From contig NZ_JAGYPD010000003.1 of assembly GCF_018343515.1 (NCBI RefSeq), positions 1-64,000 on the forward strand: a DNA stretch of 64,000 bases, written 5' to 3'. Every line of letters starts with the position of its first letter. The stretch's first letter is position 1. Both the position numbers and the translations under genes were made by a program. The notes under the pieces are model-generated. The model searched no databases. It worked only from the letters and a program-made list of their open reading frames with translations, and was not told where the DNA came from. The DNA is from Bacillus sp. FJAT-50079 (GTDB lineage Bacteria > Bacillota > Bacilli > Bacillales > Bacillaceae_C). Positions 7,938 through 17,431 of the stretch are shown here, piece by piece.

Positions 7938-8601
7938 AATTACAAAAATTTACGGGAATGGGCAATTGAAAGTTCCTGTTTTGCATGGAATTGATTTGGA
8001 GATCGAAGATGGGGAATTCATTTCTATTATGGGACCATCTGGATCAGGAAAATCCACATTGATGAATATAATTGGATTTTTGGATTACCCGACAACAGGA
8101 ACATATGAATTAAATGGTGAGGATGTTAGCTCCGTTAAGGAGAAAAGCTTAGCAAAATTACGAAACGAGCATATCGGCTTTGTTTTTCAACAATTTTTCT
8201 TACTGCCGAGGCTGAACGCTCTTAAGAACGTTGAATCTCCGCTCATTTACTCAGGGGTATCTAAGAAAGAAAGAGCGAGCAGAGCAAAAGAAATGCTCGC
8301 TAAAGTAGGATTGGAAGATCGAATGGGGCATTTGCCGAACCAGCTCTCAGGTGGACAGAAGCAAAGAGTGGCGATTGCACGGGCACTTGTGAACGATCCT
8401 TCGATTATTTTAGCGGACGAGCCAACAGGTGCACTCGATTCAAAAACGAGCGCACAAATATTAGATTTATTAGTGCAACTGAATAACGAGGGCAAGACGA
8501 TCATCCTTGTCACACATGAGGAAGAGATCGCTGCCTATTCAAACCGAATTATTACGTTAAAAGATGGATTGATTATAGATGACCGGAGGAAGATGTCATG
8601 A
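7924..8601 (+). CDS. ABC transporter ATP-binding protein (YknY/MacB-N/LolD type)
   Basis: 225-residue ATPase. Walker A GPSGSGKST, Q-loop FVFQQFFLLPRLNALKNVE, signature LSGGQKQRVAIARAL, Walker B IILADEPTGALDSKTS. This ADEPTGALD form is diagnostic of the MacB/LolD subgroup. ATG at 7924 was preferred to TTG at 7921. It overlaps both neighbours and is coupled to them. It powers the MacB-type permease that follows. Confidence 0.92.
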   Translation: MKLSEITKIYGNGQLKVPVLHGIDLEIEDGEFISIMGPSGSGKSTLMNIIGFLDYPTTGTYELNGEDVSSVKEKSLAKLRNEHIGFVFQQFFLLPRLNALKNVESPLIYSGVSKKERASRAKEMLAKVGLEDRMGHLPNQLSGGQKQRVAIARALVNDPSIILADEPTGALDSKTSAQILDLLVQLNNEGKTIILVTHEEEIAAYSNRIITLKDGLIIDDRRKMS

Positions 8602-9806
8602 ATATATGGGAAAGTTTTAAAATTGCCCTCTCCTCCATTTGGAATCATAAAATCCGCTCGATTTTAACGATGCTTGGAATCATCATTGGTGTTGCAGCGG
8701 TCATTACGATTGTCGCAATTGGTCAAGGGGCAAAAACACAGTTAACGGAAGATTTATTTAGTACGGATGAAAATGTCATTCAACTATTTTATGAACCTTT
8801 GCCGAGTGAAGATGGTTCAGAAATAATGATGTGGAGTGAGCCGGAATTAACATCTTTAGATATTGACGTTCTTGCCGAGGTACCAGGCGTAAAAGCGGTG
8901 CTTGCAACGAATCAAGGCTGGGGAACGATGATATATAATGACAAACAGGGTGATTTGGATATTACCGGTGTTGGTCCAGAATATTTTTCAGCAAGAAATA
9001 TTCAAGTTGTTGAAGGACGCGTAATAAATGAACGAGATAATGACGGTATGAACCGGGTAGTTATGATTGATACAGTTGCGCGAGATAAGTTTTTTAGCGG
9101 CACGGAAGAAGTGATTGGCGAAGTCATCGATTTGAGTGACAATCCATATAAAGTCATTGGTGTGTACGAATCGCCAATTCCTGAGCAATATCGTTGGAAT
9201 GAAAGTGGAGAAATGCTCATGCCAAGAGCTGTCATCTCTATGATGTTTGGCAGTAGAGAAGTTGAGCAATTAGCTGTCATTGCCCAAGATGCCGATACAC
9301 TTGTAGAAACAGGAATCTTGGCGGGTGAGAAGTTAACGGAAGCGAAAAATCTCGAAGATGGCATATATACGACATACGATATGGGAGACTACCAAGCGGA
9401 ATATGAGCAGTTTTTAACGATTATTACGTTGTTTATTAGTAGTATTGCGGGGATTTCACTCTTAGTTGGTGGAATCGGCGTCATGAATATTATGCTCGTA
9501 TCTGTCACTGAACGTACAAGAGAAATTGGACTTAGAAAAGCACTAGGTGCAACAAGAGGGAGAATCTTGTTACAGTTTCTAATCGAGTCAGTAACATTAA
9601 CTTCCTTAGGAGGATTAATTGGAATTGGCTTTGCTGTATTAGGAAGCATCTTAGTTTCACAATTCTCACCAATAACGGCAATCATAAATCCGATTGTTGT
9701 CATCATTGGCGTTGGCTTTTCAGCATTTATTGGAATTATCTTTGGGATCTTGCCGGCAAACAAGGCGTCCAAACTTAGCCCAATTGATGCATTAAGATAT
9801 GAATAA
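8598..9806 (+). CDS. MacB/FtsX-type ABC transporter permease (YknZ-like)
   Basis: 402-residue permease with one N-terminal helix (about 20-42, IRSILTMLGIIIGVAAVITI), a large extracellular MacB periplasmic-core domain (about 45-270), and three C-terminal helices of the FtsX domain. The FtsX domain contains LLVGGIGVMNIMLVSVTERT and REIGLRKALGAT, family hallmarks. It uses mechanotransmission with the adaptor rather than classic transport. ATGA overlap with the ATPase gene. A strong terminator follows. Confidence 0.92.
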   Translation: MNIWESFKIALSSIWNHKIRSILTMLGIIIGVAAVITIVAIGQGAKTQLTEDLFSTDENVIQLFYEPLPSEDGSEIMMWSEPELTSLDIDVLAEVPGVKAVLATNQGWGTMIYNDKQGDLDITGVGPEYFSARNIQVVEGRVINERDNDGMNRVVMIDTVARDKFFSGTEEVIGEVIDLSDNPYKVIGVYESPIPEQYRWNESGEMLMPRAVISMMFGSREVEQLAVIAQDADTLVETGILAGEKLTEAKNLEDGIYTTYDMGDYQAEYEQFLTIITLFISSIAGISLLVGGIGVMNIMLVSVTERTREIGLRKALGATRGRILLQFLIESVTLTSLGGLIGIGFAVLGSILVSQFSPITAIINPIVVIIGVGFSAFIGIIFGILPANKASKLSPIDALRYE

Positions 9807-9810
9807 GGGA

Positions 9811-9848
9811 AAAAGCTTGTTCAATCGCTTTGATTGGGCAAGCTTTTT
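9811..9848 (+). terminator. Strong intrinsic terminator
   Basis: AAAAGCTTGTTCAATC, loop GCTTT, GATTGGGCAAGCTTTTT: a 15-16-bp stem ending in T residues, after the permease gene. Confidence 0.9.
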
Positions 9849-9946
9849 ATTGTGAATATAAAGGAAAAGTAAATATTTTGTCATTTCATACTAAACATGA
9901 AAATATATCTGCGCTATACTTAAAGGAGAATTAGAGGTGAAGCAAA

Positions 9947-10753
9947 ATGATTGAAAATATTGAAATACGCCAATTGCATTCAATTGATGAGATGAATCAG
10001 GTTCAGGCTTTGGAAGATCTTGTTTGGCGTGGAGATGCGATCCCATCACATCAAACATTAACAGCGATTAAAAATGGCGGATTGATGCTGGGAGCTTTTA
10101 TACATGGCGAATTAATAGGCTTTAATTATAGTTTTCCGGGATTTGTCGATGGAAAGGTGTATTTATGTTCACATAATATGGGGATTCATCCAGAATATCG
10201 TGGTAAAGGAATTGGTGAAAAGTTAAAGGAGAGACAAAGAAAAACAGCGTTGCAAATGGGATATCATTTAATTACATGGACATATGACCCATTAGAAACG
10301 AGAAATGCATATTTGAATTTGTCGAAGCTGCGAGCGGTTTGCCATACATATGTGGAAAATTGTTATGGGGAAATTAATGATGGACTAAACAATGGTCTGC
10401 CAACTGATCGTTTTCAAGTCGAATGGTGGATTGATAGCGAATATATTAAGGGAAATACGGAACCAAAGCTGAGTCAATCTGCAATTATTCCCTGGGAAAT
10501 GACAAGGGACTTTCCACAATTACCTGATTTCGACATCATTCCTATTGAACAATTGATTTATGTGCCTGTTCCAGCTGATTTTCAAGCGTTAAAAAAGATG
10601 GATCTTGAGTTGGCGATCGATTGGAGAATGAAAACAAGAAACATTTTTCAAACGTTATTTGATAAAGGATACACAGCCGTAGCCCTTGAAAGAGGCAAAA
10701 AAGAACCGGTCCACCATTATAAACTTTTAGACCGATCATTAATACATAAATGA
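9947..10753 (+). CDS. GNAT-superfamily N-acyltransferase (COG3375 type)
   Basis: 268-residue protein. The GNAT core lies in the first 150 residues: [13 protein letters not shown] (beta 4), then [20 protein letters not shown], carrying the acyl-CoA pyrophosphate loop RGKGIG. The C-terminal half ([12 protein letters not shown]) is typical of the COG3375 family. It is 13 bp upstream of an N-succinylamino acid racemase/OSBS-type enolase gene. In Geobacillus-type organisms a GNAT succinyltransferase encoded next to NSAR succinylates D-amino acids, and NSAR then racemises them on the way to L-amino acids. The role here follows from that pairing; a desuccinylase gene is not in the window. Confidence 0.82.
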   Translation: MIENIEIRQLHSIDEMNQVQALEDLVWRGDAIPSHQTLTAIKNGGLMLGAFIHGELIGFNYSFPGFVDGKVYLCSHNMGIHPEYRGKGIGEKLKERQRKTALQMGYHLITWTYDPLETRNAYLNLSKLRAVCHTYVENCYGEINDGLNNGLPTDRFQVEWWIDSEYIKGNTEPKLSQSAIIPWEMTRDFPQLPDFDIIPIEQLIYVPVPADFQALKKMDLELAIDWRMKTRNIFQTLFDKGYTAVALERGKKEPVHHYKLLDRSLIHK

Positions 10754-10766
10754 AAAGGTGAAAAAA

Positions 10767-11873
10767 TTGATCATTAAAGAAGTCATTGTGCGTCAATTAA
10801 AAATGAAGATGAAATTTGATTTTACAACGAGCTTTGGGACGCTTAAAGATAAAGAGTTTTTATTAGTTGAAGTAAAAGATGAAAATGGAAACAGCGGATG
10901 GGGAGAGTCAGGTGCTTTTCATGCTCCATGGTATAACGAAGAAACGATGAAAACGAATTGGCATATGCTTGAGGATTTTCTTATCCCCGCTTTGCTCAAT
11001 CAAACAATTGAGCATCCAGATGAAGTATCAACACTATTTGCTGATTTTCGCAGAAATTATATGGCAAAGGCAGCAATTGAAACGGCCGTTTGGGACTTAT
11101 ATGCGCGTAACAAAGGTATCCCACTTGCTACTGCGCTTGGAGGAAAGAAAACAAAAATCGAAGTGGGTGTCAGCATCGGGATTCAGGAATCAGTAGACGA
11201 CCTTCTCAAGATCATCGACCGTCATGTCAACGAAGGATATAAGCGGATGAAAGTGAAAATCATGCCAGGCTGGGATGTCGATGTCATTCGCCAAATTAGA
11301 AAACAATTTCCTAATGTCCCACTCATGGCGGATGCTAATTCTGCCTATACGTTAAAAGATATCGAACTTCTCAAAAAACTAGATGAATTTGATTTAATGA
11401 TGATTGAACAGCCGCTAGCAGCCGATGATATTATTGACCATGCGAAATTACAAAAAGAAATTCGCACACCTGTCTGCTTAGATGAAAGCATCCATTCCTA
11501 TGAGGATACACGCAAAGCGATCGAACTTGGAAGCTGTAAAATCATTAATATTAAAATTGGCCGAGTCGGTGGATTAACGGAGTCAAAACGAATTCATGAT
11601 CTGTGCCAGAAGCATGATATCGCGGTATGGTGTGGTGGCATGCTTGAAGCCGGTGTTGGAAGAGCGCATAATATTGCGTTGACGACATTAGGAAACTTTA
11701 TTTTACCGGGAGATACAGCGGGATCCTCTCGTTATTGGGAAAGAGACATTATCGAACCAGAAGTGGTTGTCGAGGATGGATATATTCATGTTCCCGATCG
11801 TCCGGGAATTGGCTATGAGCCGGATGTTGATTTCATTCAGAAACTAACTGTATATGGAAAAGCATTTTCATAA
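10767..11873 (+). CDS. N-succinylamino acid racemase / o-succinylbenzoate synthase family (enolase superfamily)
   Basis: 368-residue enolase-superfamily enzyme. The catalytic set is complete: KxK with K162/K164 (KVKI), metal ligands D189 (MADANSA), E214 (IEQPL), D239 (LDESI), and the opposing base K263 (IKIGRVGG). Spacing agrees with characterised NSAR/OSBS enzymes. It could make o-succinylbenzoate for menaquinone (MenC) or racemise N-succinyl amino acids. The absence of other men genes and the adjacent GNAT acyltransferase favour racemase. The TTG at 10767 was chosen because AAAAGGTG sits 6 nt upstream; a GTG at 10758 lies inside that site. Confidence 0.88.
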   Translation: MIIKEVIVRQLKMKMKFDFTTSFGTLKDKEFLLVEVKDENGNSGWGESGAFHAPWYNEETMKTNWHMLEDFLIPALLNQTIEHPDEVSTLFADFRRNYMAKAAIETAVWDLYARNKGIPLATALGGKKTKIEVGVSIGIQESVDDLLKIIDRHVNEGYKRMKVKIMPGWDVDVIRQIRKQFPNVPLMADANSAYTLKDIELLKKLDEFDLMMIEQPLAADDIIDHAKLQKEIRTPVCLDESIHSYEDTRKAIELGSCKIINIKIGRVGGLTESKRIHDLCQKHDIAVWCGGMLEAGVGRAHNIALTTLGNFILPGDTAGSSRYWERDIIEPEVVVEDGYIHVPDRPGIGYEPDVDFIQKLTVYGKAFS

Positions 11874-11881
11874 GAGGAGAG

Positions 11882-11915
11882 CAGTGAGGCCAAGTGCTTC
11901 ACTGTTTTTATTTTA
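11882..11915 (+). terminator. Intrinsic terminator
   Basis: CAGTGAGGC, loop CAAGT, GCTTCACTG, then TTTTTATTTT. It ends the GNAT-racemase operon. Confidence 0.85.
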
Positions 11916-11957
11916 TGACTGAATTTTCATTAGATAAGGATAAATTAGAATAGTGTG

Positions 11958-11986
11958 TTGTTTTATATTGGTATTTTTGATAAAGT
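11958..11986 (+). promoter_or_regulatory. Candidate promoter of the fucU-led operon
   Basis: TTGTTT (11958-11963), 17 bp, TAAAGT (11981-11986). Moderate match to the SigA consensus, 34 bp before fucU. Confidence 0.4.
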
Positions 11987-12010
11987 AAAAATAAAACAAC
12001 AGAAAACAAA
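11987..12010. promoter_or_regulatory. Candidate DeoR operator, copy 1
   Basis: AAAATAAAACAACAGAAAAC followed by AAA. A very similar run, AAAATAAACAGAAGAAAAAC then AAA, occurs at 14817-14840 before the ABC importer genes. Both sit just downstream of a -10 box, where a repressor would block transcription. CAAA/ACA-rich direct repeats are typical of DeoR-family sites. The regulator gene lies in between. Confidence 0.4.
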
Positions 12011-12020
12011 GGAGAACAAT

Positions 12021-12446
12021 ATGCTTAAACATATTCCAAATAATATTTCGCCTGAATTGATGAAAGTATTGATGGAGATGGGACATGGTGATGAGATTGT
12101 GATCGCCGATGGGAATTTTCCTGCTGCGTCCCATACAGAGAGACTTGTTCGTTTAGATGGCCATTCAATTCCCCCTCTTTTGGAAAGCATATTAATGTAT
12201 TTTCCTCTCGACACATTTGTTTTATGTCCAGTTACATATATGGCAACTCCAGAAGGGGATCCGACGCCGGAAATTTGGAACAAATATGAGGAAATTCTAA
12301 TCGAATCTGGGGAAGAGAACATTGGAACAGTAGAAATCGATCGATTTGCCTTTTATGATCGAGCGAAAGAAGCATATGCTATTATTTCGACGAGCGAATC
12401 AGCTTTATACGCTAATGTTATTTTGAAAAAAGGTGTTGTTAGATAA
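12021..12446 (+). CDS. fucU: L-fucose mutarotase (FucU/RbsD family)
   Basis: 141-residue protein of the RbsD/FucU family. It interconverts alpha and beta anomers of the sugar so that the isomerase receives the right form. The family motif GHGDEIVIADGNFP (His about 22, Asp 30) is present. So is the C-terminal DRFAFYDRAKEAYAIISTSE signature typical of FucU rather than RbsD. The ATG at 12021 has GGAG 7 nt upstream; the longer frame into the leader would have no ribosome site and covers the promoter. It heads a run of same-strand fucose genes. Confidence 0.9.
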   Translation: MLKHIPNNISPELMKVLMEMGHGDEIVIADGNFPAASHTERLVRLDGHSIPPLLESILMYFPLDTFVLCPVTYMATPEGDPTPEIWNKYEEILIESGEENIGTVEIDRFAFYDRAKEAYAIISTSESALYANVILKKGVVR

Positions 12447-12461
12447 TGGGAGGTGGATGAC

Positions 12462-13226
12462 ATGCTTGTAGCTGTCAGAAGAAGAGAGATTCTAGCGACG
12501 GTAAAGGATAAAAAAACCGTTCGTGTATCCGATCTTAGTGATAAGTTCCATGTAACGGAAGAAACGATTCGGCGTGATTTAGAAAAGTTAGAATCCGAAG
12601 GAAAGCTTTTACGTACGCATGGTGGAGCAATGTCGCTTGAGGGAGAACAAGGAGATTTACCTCATGTCCAAAGGGAAATTATTCATAAAAAAGAAAAAAC
12701 AGAAATTGGTCGAGAAGCGGTCAAACATATTGAAGAAAATGACATTATTTTTCTAGATGCGAGTTCCACAATTCAATGTGTGGCACGATATCTTCCAAAT
12801 ATCCCATTGACGGTCTTAACTAACTCAATTCCAATATGTGTAGAATTAGCAAAGCATTCCAATATTCGGCTTATCTGTACTGGTGGGACGTTTATGGAAT
12901 CATCAATGTCATTTGTTGGCCCATTGACGTTAAAAACAATCGAACAATATCATGTGAAAAAATCATTTTTTTCTTGTAAAGGAATTCATTTAGATTGGGG
13001 AATTAGTGATTCAAACGAATTGCAGGCATTAGTAAAAAGCAAAATCATGGAACGATCTGAAGAAAAGTTTCTGCTTTTTGATCACTCGAAGCTTGAGAAG
13101 AAGGCGTTTGCTACCATTGGGAAAATAGCAGATGTGGATACAATGATTGTTGATTCACTTGCGGATGATGCCCTGCTCAAGATGTATGCAGATCAAGGTG
13201 TAAAAGTGATGAAAGCAAGGAGGTAA
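12462..13226 (+). CDS. DeoR-family transcriptional regulator (probable fucose-operon repressor)
   Basis: 254-residue regulator. Residues about 5-58 form the DeoR winged helix (RREILATVKDKKTVRVSDL, VTEETIRRDLEKLESEGKL, RTHGGAM). The rest is the DeoRC sugar-phosphate sensor domain with DASSTIQCVARYL and TNSIPICVELA. DeoR-type regulators sense a phosphorylated intermediate, here probably fuculose-1-phosphate or a relative. ATG at 12462 has GGGAGGTGG upstream; the GTG at 12453 lies inside that site. Shared A/CAAA-rich sites before fucU and before the importer genes are its likely operators. Confidence 0.88.
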   Translation: MLVAVRRREILATVKDKKTVRVSDLSDKFHVTEETIRRDLEKLESEGKLLRTHGGAMSLEGEQGDLPHVQREIIHKKEKTEIGREAVKHIEENDIIFLDASSTIQCVARYLPNIPLTVLTNSIPICVELAKHSNIRLICTGGTFMESSMSFVGPLTLKTIEQYHVKKSFFSCKGIHLDWGISDSNELQALVKSKIMERSEEKFLLFDHSKLEKKAFATIGKIADVDTMIVDSLADDALLKMYADQGVKVMKARR

Positions 13227-13230
13227 TGAA

Positions 13231-14724
13231 TTGATATTAGCTCATGACATTGGAACAAGTGGGTTAAAGTCAACTGTTTATACACCAGATGGGACATTGT
13301 TGGCATCTGTTACATCTTCCTATCCATTGTTTTACGGCAATGAATTTGAGGTGGAGCAGAATCCAAATGATTGGTGGAATGCCCTTTGTCATAACACACA
13401 AAACATTATTGAAAAAGTAAATAAAGATGATATAAAATGTGTCTCCTTTAGTGGACAAATGATGGGAGTAGTAGCGGTTGGGGAAAATGGCGAGGTACTT
13501 CGTAATTCAATCATCTGGGCGGACCAAAGGGCATATCGTGAATCAGAAAAGCTACTAGATCGTTTTTCTTCAGATTGGCTTTATAGGCTAACGGGAAACC
13601 CAACGACACCGTCATATTCTGCCCCAAAAATATGGTGGTTCAAAGAAAATGAACCTCATTTATATGAAAAAACAGTTTGTTTCTTACAGGCTAAGGATTT
13701 TCTCATTTTGAAACTAACAGGCGAATTTGTAACGGATTATTCCGATGCGAGCGGTACCGGAATGTTTGATTTGAATGAAAAAGTATGGATGAAGGAAATA
13801 TTAGATTTTATGGGAATTCCTGAGGAAAAGCTTCCGATGGTTTGTGCTTCTACTGATTGCATTGGGACAATTACACATCAAGCGGCGATCGAATGTGGGC
13901 TTCTACCTGGTACGAAGGTAATTGCGGGTGGCGCTGACGGTAGTTGTGCTGCAATGGGCGCCGGGGTGATCGAAGATGAAGAATTATTTTCATACTTGGG
14001 TTCATCCGCTTGGGTAGCAAGTGCGTCAGCACAACCCATTTTTGAGCGAGAGCAGCGCACGTTTAATTTTATACATGTTGATAAAGAAAAGTTTATGCCG
14101 ATCGGAACAATGCAATCCGCCGGTACATCATTTGAATGGATCCGTTCAATAACAGCTTCTAATCAACCTAATTCACTACAATGGATGAATGAACAAGCAG
14201 AGCGTTCACCAATTGGTTCGAATCGTCTATTTTTCCTTCCGTATTTAATCGGAGAACGATCCCCTATTTGGGACAAGCATGCGAAAGGTGCTTTTATTGG
14301 CTTAACTCCTCAACATGATGCCGGACATATGATTCGTGCTGTGATGGAAGGGGTCGCTCTAAATTTAACTTGGATATACAAATGTTTAGCAGAGCAAAAG
14401 ACGTTTCGTGAATTATGGTTTTTCGGTGGAGGAGCAAACAGTAAACTATGGCAGCAAATGCTCGCAGATATGACGGGATTGCCATTAAAAGTTCCGCGCT
14501 TAAAGGATGAAATCACTGGAATGGGAGCTGCAATCGCCGGGGCTGTCGCGATTGGCGAATTATCCCAATTAGCAGATGCGAAATCATGGATTCAATTGGA
14601 GCAAATCATTGAACCGGATGAAAAGCATTTTTCCGTTTATCAGGAGAAATTAGCGGAAATGAAGCAACTCTATGTGGCATTAAAACCACACTTTCATCTC
14701 AAAGTGATGGATCAACATAGATGA
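13231..14724 (+). CDS. FGGY-family carbohydrate kinase (xylulokinase/fuculokinase-like)
   Basis: 497-residue FGGY kinase. It opens with the ATP phosphate 1 motif AHDIGTSGLKSTVY and the catalytic-Asp loop around IIWADQRAYRE. It has the actin-like fold phosphate 2 motif IAGGADGSCAAMGAG and the adenosine motif LWFFGGGANSKLWQQM. It phosphorylates a ketose at the expense of ATP. The exact substrate is uncertain: within this locus, L-fuculose or a related ketose (D-ribulose, L-xylulose) is likely. A second FGGY kinase lies at 19406-20863. The TTG start follows AAGGAGG. Confidence 0.85.
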   Translation: MILAHDIGTSGLKSTVYTPDGTLLASVTSSYPLFYGNEFEVEQNPNDWWNALCHNTQNIIEKVNKDDIKCVSFSGQMMGVVAVGENGEVLRNSIIWADQRAYRESEKLLDRFSSDWLYRLTGNPTTPSYSAPKIWWFKENEPHLYEKTVCFLQAKDFLILKLTGEFVTDYSDASGTGMFDLNEKVWMKEILDFMGIPEEKLPMVCASTDCIGTITHQAAIECGLLPGTKVIAGGADGSCAAMGAGVIEDEELFSYLGSSAWVASASAQPIFEREQRTFNFIHVDKEKFMPIGTMQSAGTSFEWIRSITASNQPNSLQWMNEQAERSPIGSNRLFFLPYLIGERSPIWDKHAKGAFIGLTPQHDAGHMIRAVMEGVALNLTWIYKCLAEQKTFRELWFFGGGANSKLWQQMLADMTGLPLKVPRLKDEITGMGAAIAGAVAIGELSQLADAKSWIQLEQIIEPDEKHFSVYQEKLAEMKQLYVALKPHFHLKVMDQHR

Positions 14725-14777
14725 TATTAATTTTGCATATATATAAATTAAAATTTCTGAAAATGTGAAAAATTGCC

Positions 14778-14806
14778 TTGATTTAGTAAATTAACTTGTA
14801 TATAAT
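14778..14806 (+). promoter_or_regulatory. Promoter of the fucose importer operon
   Basis: TTGATT (14778-14783), 17 bp, TATAAT (14801-14806): a near-consensus vegetative promoter 62 bp before the ABC ATPase gene. Confidence 0.7.
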
Positions 14807-14840
14807 CAACATAAATCAAAATAAACAGAAGAAAAACAAA
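14804..14840. promoter_or_regulatory. Candidate DeoR operator, copy 2
   Basis: Two adjacent 10-bp direct repeats, ATCAACATAA and ATCAAAATAA, start in the -10 box. They continue into ACAGAAGAAA and AACAAA. The last part matches the run before fucU (11987-12010). Helically phased direct repeats overlapping a promoter suggest a repressor site. Confidence 0.45.
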
Positions 14841-14868
14841 AGTGTATTTGTTGATAGGGGGACGAGAA

Positions 14869-16374
14869 ATGAGTGATCCACTATTAATAATGAAAAACAT
14901 CTCGAAATCATTTCCAGGGGTGAAAGCGCTATCGAGTGTTGATCTTGAGTTAAGACGTGGGGAAGTACTCGCCTTAGTCGGAGAGAATGGTGCTGGAAAA
15001 TCCACACTTATGAAAATATTAACCGGTATCTATTTAAAGGATGAAGGCACAATCACATTTGAAGGGGGAGAGATTGAAATGACCTCCCCGAAGCAAGCTC
15101 AGGAAATAGGAATATCAATGATTCATCAGGAACTTAACTTAATGAAAGATTTAACCGTTGCCGAAAATATTTTCATTGGAAGAGAACCAAAAGGGATGTT
15201 TAACTTTTTCTTAAAAGATCAGGAGTTAAATGCGAGAACAAAGGAACTGTTTGATAACTTAAATATTGATCTGAATCCAAGAACGAAAGTAAAGGATTTA
15301 ACCGTTGCAAAACAGCAAATGGTTGAAATCGCCAAAGCATTATCCTTTCATTCAAAAATCATCATTATGGACGAGCCAACAACTGCATTAACGGAAAACG
15401 AAACTGATGCGCTGTTTGAAACAATTAATGATCTACGCCGAAAAGGCGTCGGAATCATTTATATTTCCCATCGAATGGATGAACTAAAGAGAATTTCCGA
15501 CAGAATTACGGTGATGCGTGATGGGACATACGTTGATACACTCAAAACGGCGGAAGTTGAAATGAGCAAAGTAATTCAACTGATGGTCGGACGTGAAGTC
15601 TATATTGAATCAAAGCCTTCTTTTTCAAATCAAAAAAGGGACGTCGTTCTTGAAGTGAAAAACGTATCGACGAAATCACATTTAAAAGATATTCATTTTG
15701 AACTGAAAAAAGGAGAAATCCTAGGGTTTGCTGGATTAATGGGGGCTGGGCGAACAGAGGTAGCACGTGTTTTATTTGGTGCTGACCCTATTGCGAGTGG
15801 AACAATTACACTCCACGGACGCACCGTAAAGCTTACAAATCCAACGACAGCGGTAAAAAACGGTATTGGTTATTTATCAGAAGATCGCAAGCAATTTGGA
15901 CTGCTTGTCGATATGGATGTGAAATCGAATATGTCGATGACAACGATGAGAAATTATGCAAAGACCGGTATTTTTGTAAGCGATACCAAGATTAAAAAAG
16001 CAGCTAATGAATATGTCGATCGCCTTCAAATTAAAACGCCGTCGATCCATCAAAAAATCAAATTCCTCTCCGGAGGGAATCAACAAAAAGTCGTAATAGC
16101 GAAATGGTTACTTCGAGACTGTGATATTTTGATTTTTGATGAGCCGACACGAGGGATTGATGTCGGAGCAAAAGGAGAGATTTATAAATTACTAGATGAG
16201 CTTGCAGAAAGTGGGAAATCAATTATTATGATTTCCTCCGAATTACCAGAAGTACTGCGGATGAGCCATCGGATCATCGTCATGGCGGAAGGGCGAATTA
16301 CGGGTGAATTAACAGCAGAAGAAGCTACACAGGAAAAGATAATGGAATATGCGACGAAAATTCATCAAGGGTAG
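14869..16374 (+). CDS. Sugar ABC transporter ATP-binding protein (RbsA/XylG type, duplicated ATPase)
   Basis: 501-residue protein with two fused ABC domains. Domain 1 has Walker A GENGAGKST and Walker B IIIMDEPTTALTENE. Domain 2 has the degenerate nucleotide site GLMGAGRTE, signature LSGGNQQKVVIAKWL, and Walker B ILIFDEPTRGIDVGAK. This is the CUT2 carbohydrate-uptake layout. ATG at 14869 has AGGGGGACG upstream. It energises import with the next two genes; the context indicates L-fucose or another 6-deoxyhexose. Confidence 0.93.
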   Translation: MSDPLLIMKNISKSFPGVKALSSVDLELRRGEVLALVGENGAGKSTLMKILTGIYLKDEGTITFEGGEIEMTSPKQAQEIGISMIHQELNLMKDLTVAENIFIGREPKGMFNFFLKDQELNARTKELFDNLNIDLNPRTKVKDLTVAKQQMVEIAKALSFHSKIIIMDEPTTALTENETDALFETINDLRRKGVGIIYISHRMDELKRISDRITVMRDGTYVDTLKTAEVEMSKVIQLMVGREVYIESKPSFSNQKRDVVLEVKNVSTKSHLKDIHFELKKGEILGFAGLMGAGRTEVARVLFGADPIASGTITLHGRTVKLTNPTTAVKNGIGYLSEDRKQFGLLVDMDVKSNMSMTTMRNYAKTGIFVSDTKIKKAANEYVDRLQIKTPSIHQKIKFLSGGNQQKVVIAKWLLRDCDILIFDEPTRGIDVGAKGEIYKLLDELAESGKSIIMISSELPEVLRMSHRIIVMAEGRITGELTAEEATQEKIMEYATKIHQG

Positions 16375-16385
16375 GGGTGATGCAA

Positions 16386-17378
16386 ATGAATCTAGAAACA
16401 GTTGTCCAGCCGAAAGGTGTAAAGGAGAAGAAATTATCGTCAGGGGCGATCCAACAGCTTCTAGCTTTTGGAAGTTTACTAGTATTAATTATTTTTTTCT
16501 CGCTCGCATCAAGTAGTTTTTTACAATATAACAACTTAATTGGAATTTTGCTGTCAACAGCGGTCATCGGGATTCTTGCGTTAGGAGCTACCTTTGTCAT
16601 TATCACCGGAGGAATTGATCTTTCAGTAGGAACAGTAATGACATTATCATCTGTTATGACTGGCGTGTTCGTTGTTCAAGCAGGAACACCGATTTGGATT
16701 GGAATCATTGGTGGAGTACTAACAGGGGCAGCTTGTGGATTTTTATGTGGAATTGCGATAGCGAAATTAAATATTCCACCGTTCATTGCAACTCTTGCGA
16801 TGATGATGGTTGCAAAAGGATTAGCGCTCGTCATATCAGGAGCAGCACCAATCTACTTCAGCGATCATCCAGCATTTACGAAGATTTCACTAGGATCGAT
16901 CATTCCCGGAATCAATGTACCGAACGCCATTTTGATTTTCTTTATTATGGCGATTATTGGTGGGGTCATTTTATCAAAAACAATTCTTGGAAGATATAAT
17001 TTTGCGATTGGTAGTAATGAAGAAGCAACAAAACTATCTGGAGTGAATGTGAACTTTTGGAAAATAACAATCTATACACTTGCGGGAGCTTTTACTGGAA
17101 TTGCGGGTGTGTTAATGGCGTCGAGACTAAATTCTGCTCAACCAGCACTAGGACAAGGTTATGAACTTGAAGCGATCGCGGCGGTCGTCATCGGAGGCAC
17201 ATCATTAAGCGGGGGAAAAGGAACGATCGTAGGAACGGTGATCGGTGCGCTCATCATGAGTGTACTTACAAATGGATTGCGCATTATGTCAATTCCACAG
17301 GAATGGCAAACAGTTGTTGTTGGATTAGTCATTATATTAGCTGTATATGCCGACATGCTTCGAAAGAAAAAAGATTAG
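16386..17378 (+). CDS. Sugar ABC transporter permease (RbsC type)
   Basis: 330-residue CUT2 permease with about ten hydrophobic helices. LGATFVIITGGIDLSVGTVM and AAVVIGGTSLSGGKGT are the family signature stretches. The ATG at 16386 was chosen because AGGGGTGA sits 5 nt upstream. A GTG (16377) and ATG (16380) are in frame and cannot be fully excluded. It pairs with the duplicated ATPase and the lipoprotein that follow the same promoter. Confidence 0.92.
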   Translation: MNLETVVQPKGVKEKKLSSGAIQQLLAFGSLLVLIIFFSLASSSFLQYNNLIGILLSTAVIGILALGATFVIITGGIDLSVGTVMTLSSVMTGVFVVQAGTPIWIGIIGGVLTGAACGFLCGIAIAKLNIPPFIATLAMMMVAKGLALVISGAAPIYFSDHPAFTKISLGSIIPGINVPNAILIFFIMAIIGGVILSKTILGRYNFAIGSNEEATKLSGVNVNFWKITIYTLAGAFTGIAGVLMASRLNSAQPALGQGYELEAIAAVVIGGTSLSGGKGTIVGTVIGALIMSVLTNGLRIMSIPQEWQTVVVGLVIILAVYADMLRKKKD

Positions 17379-17431
17379 CGGTAGGACGTCTATATTAGAC
17401 TAACTATATTTTAAAAAAAGGGGAGAAAAGG

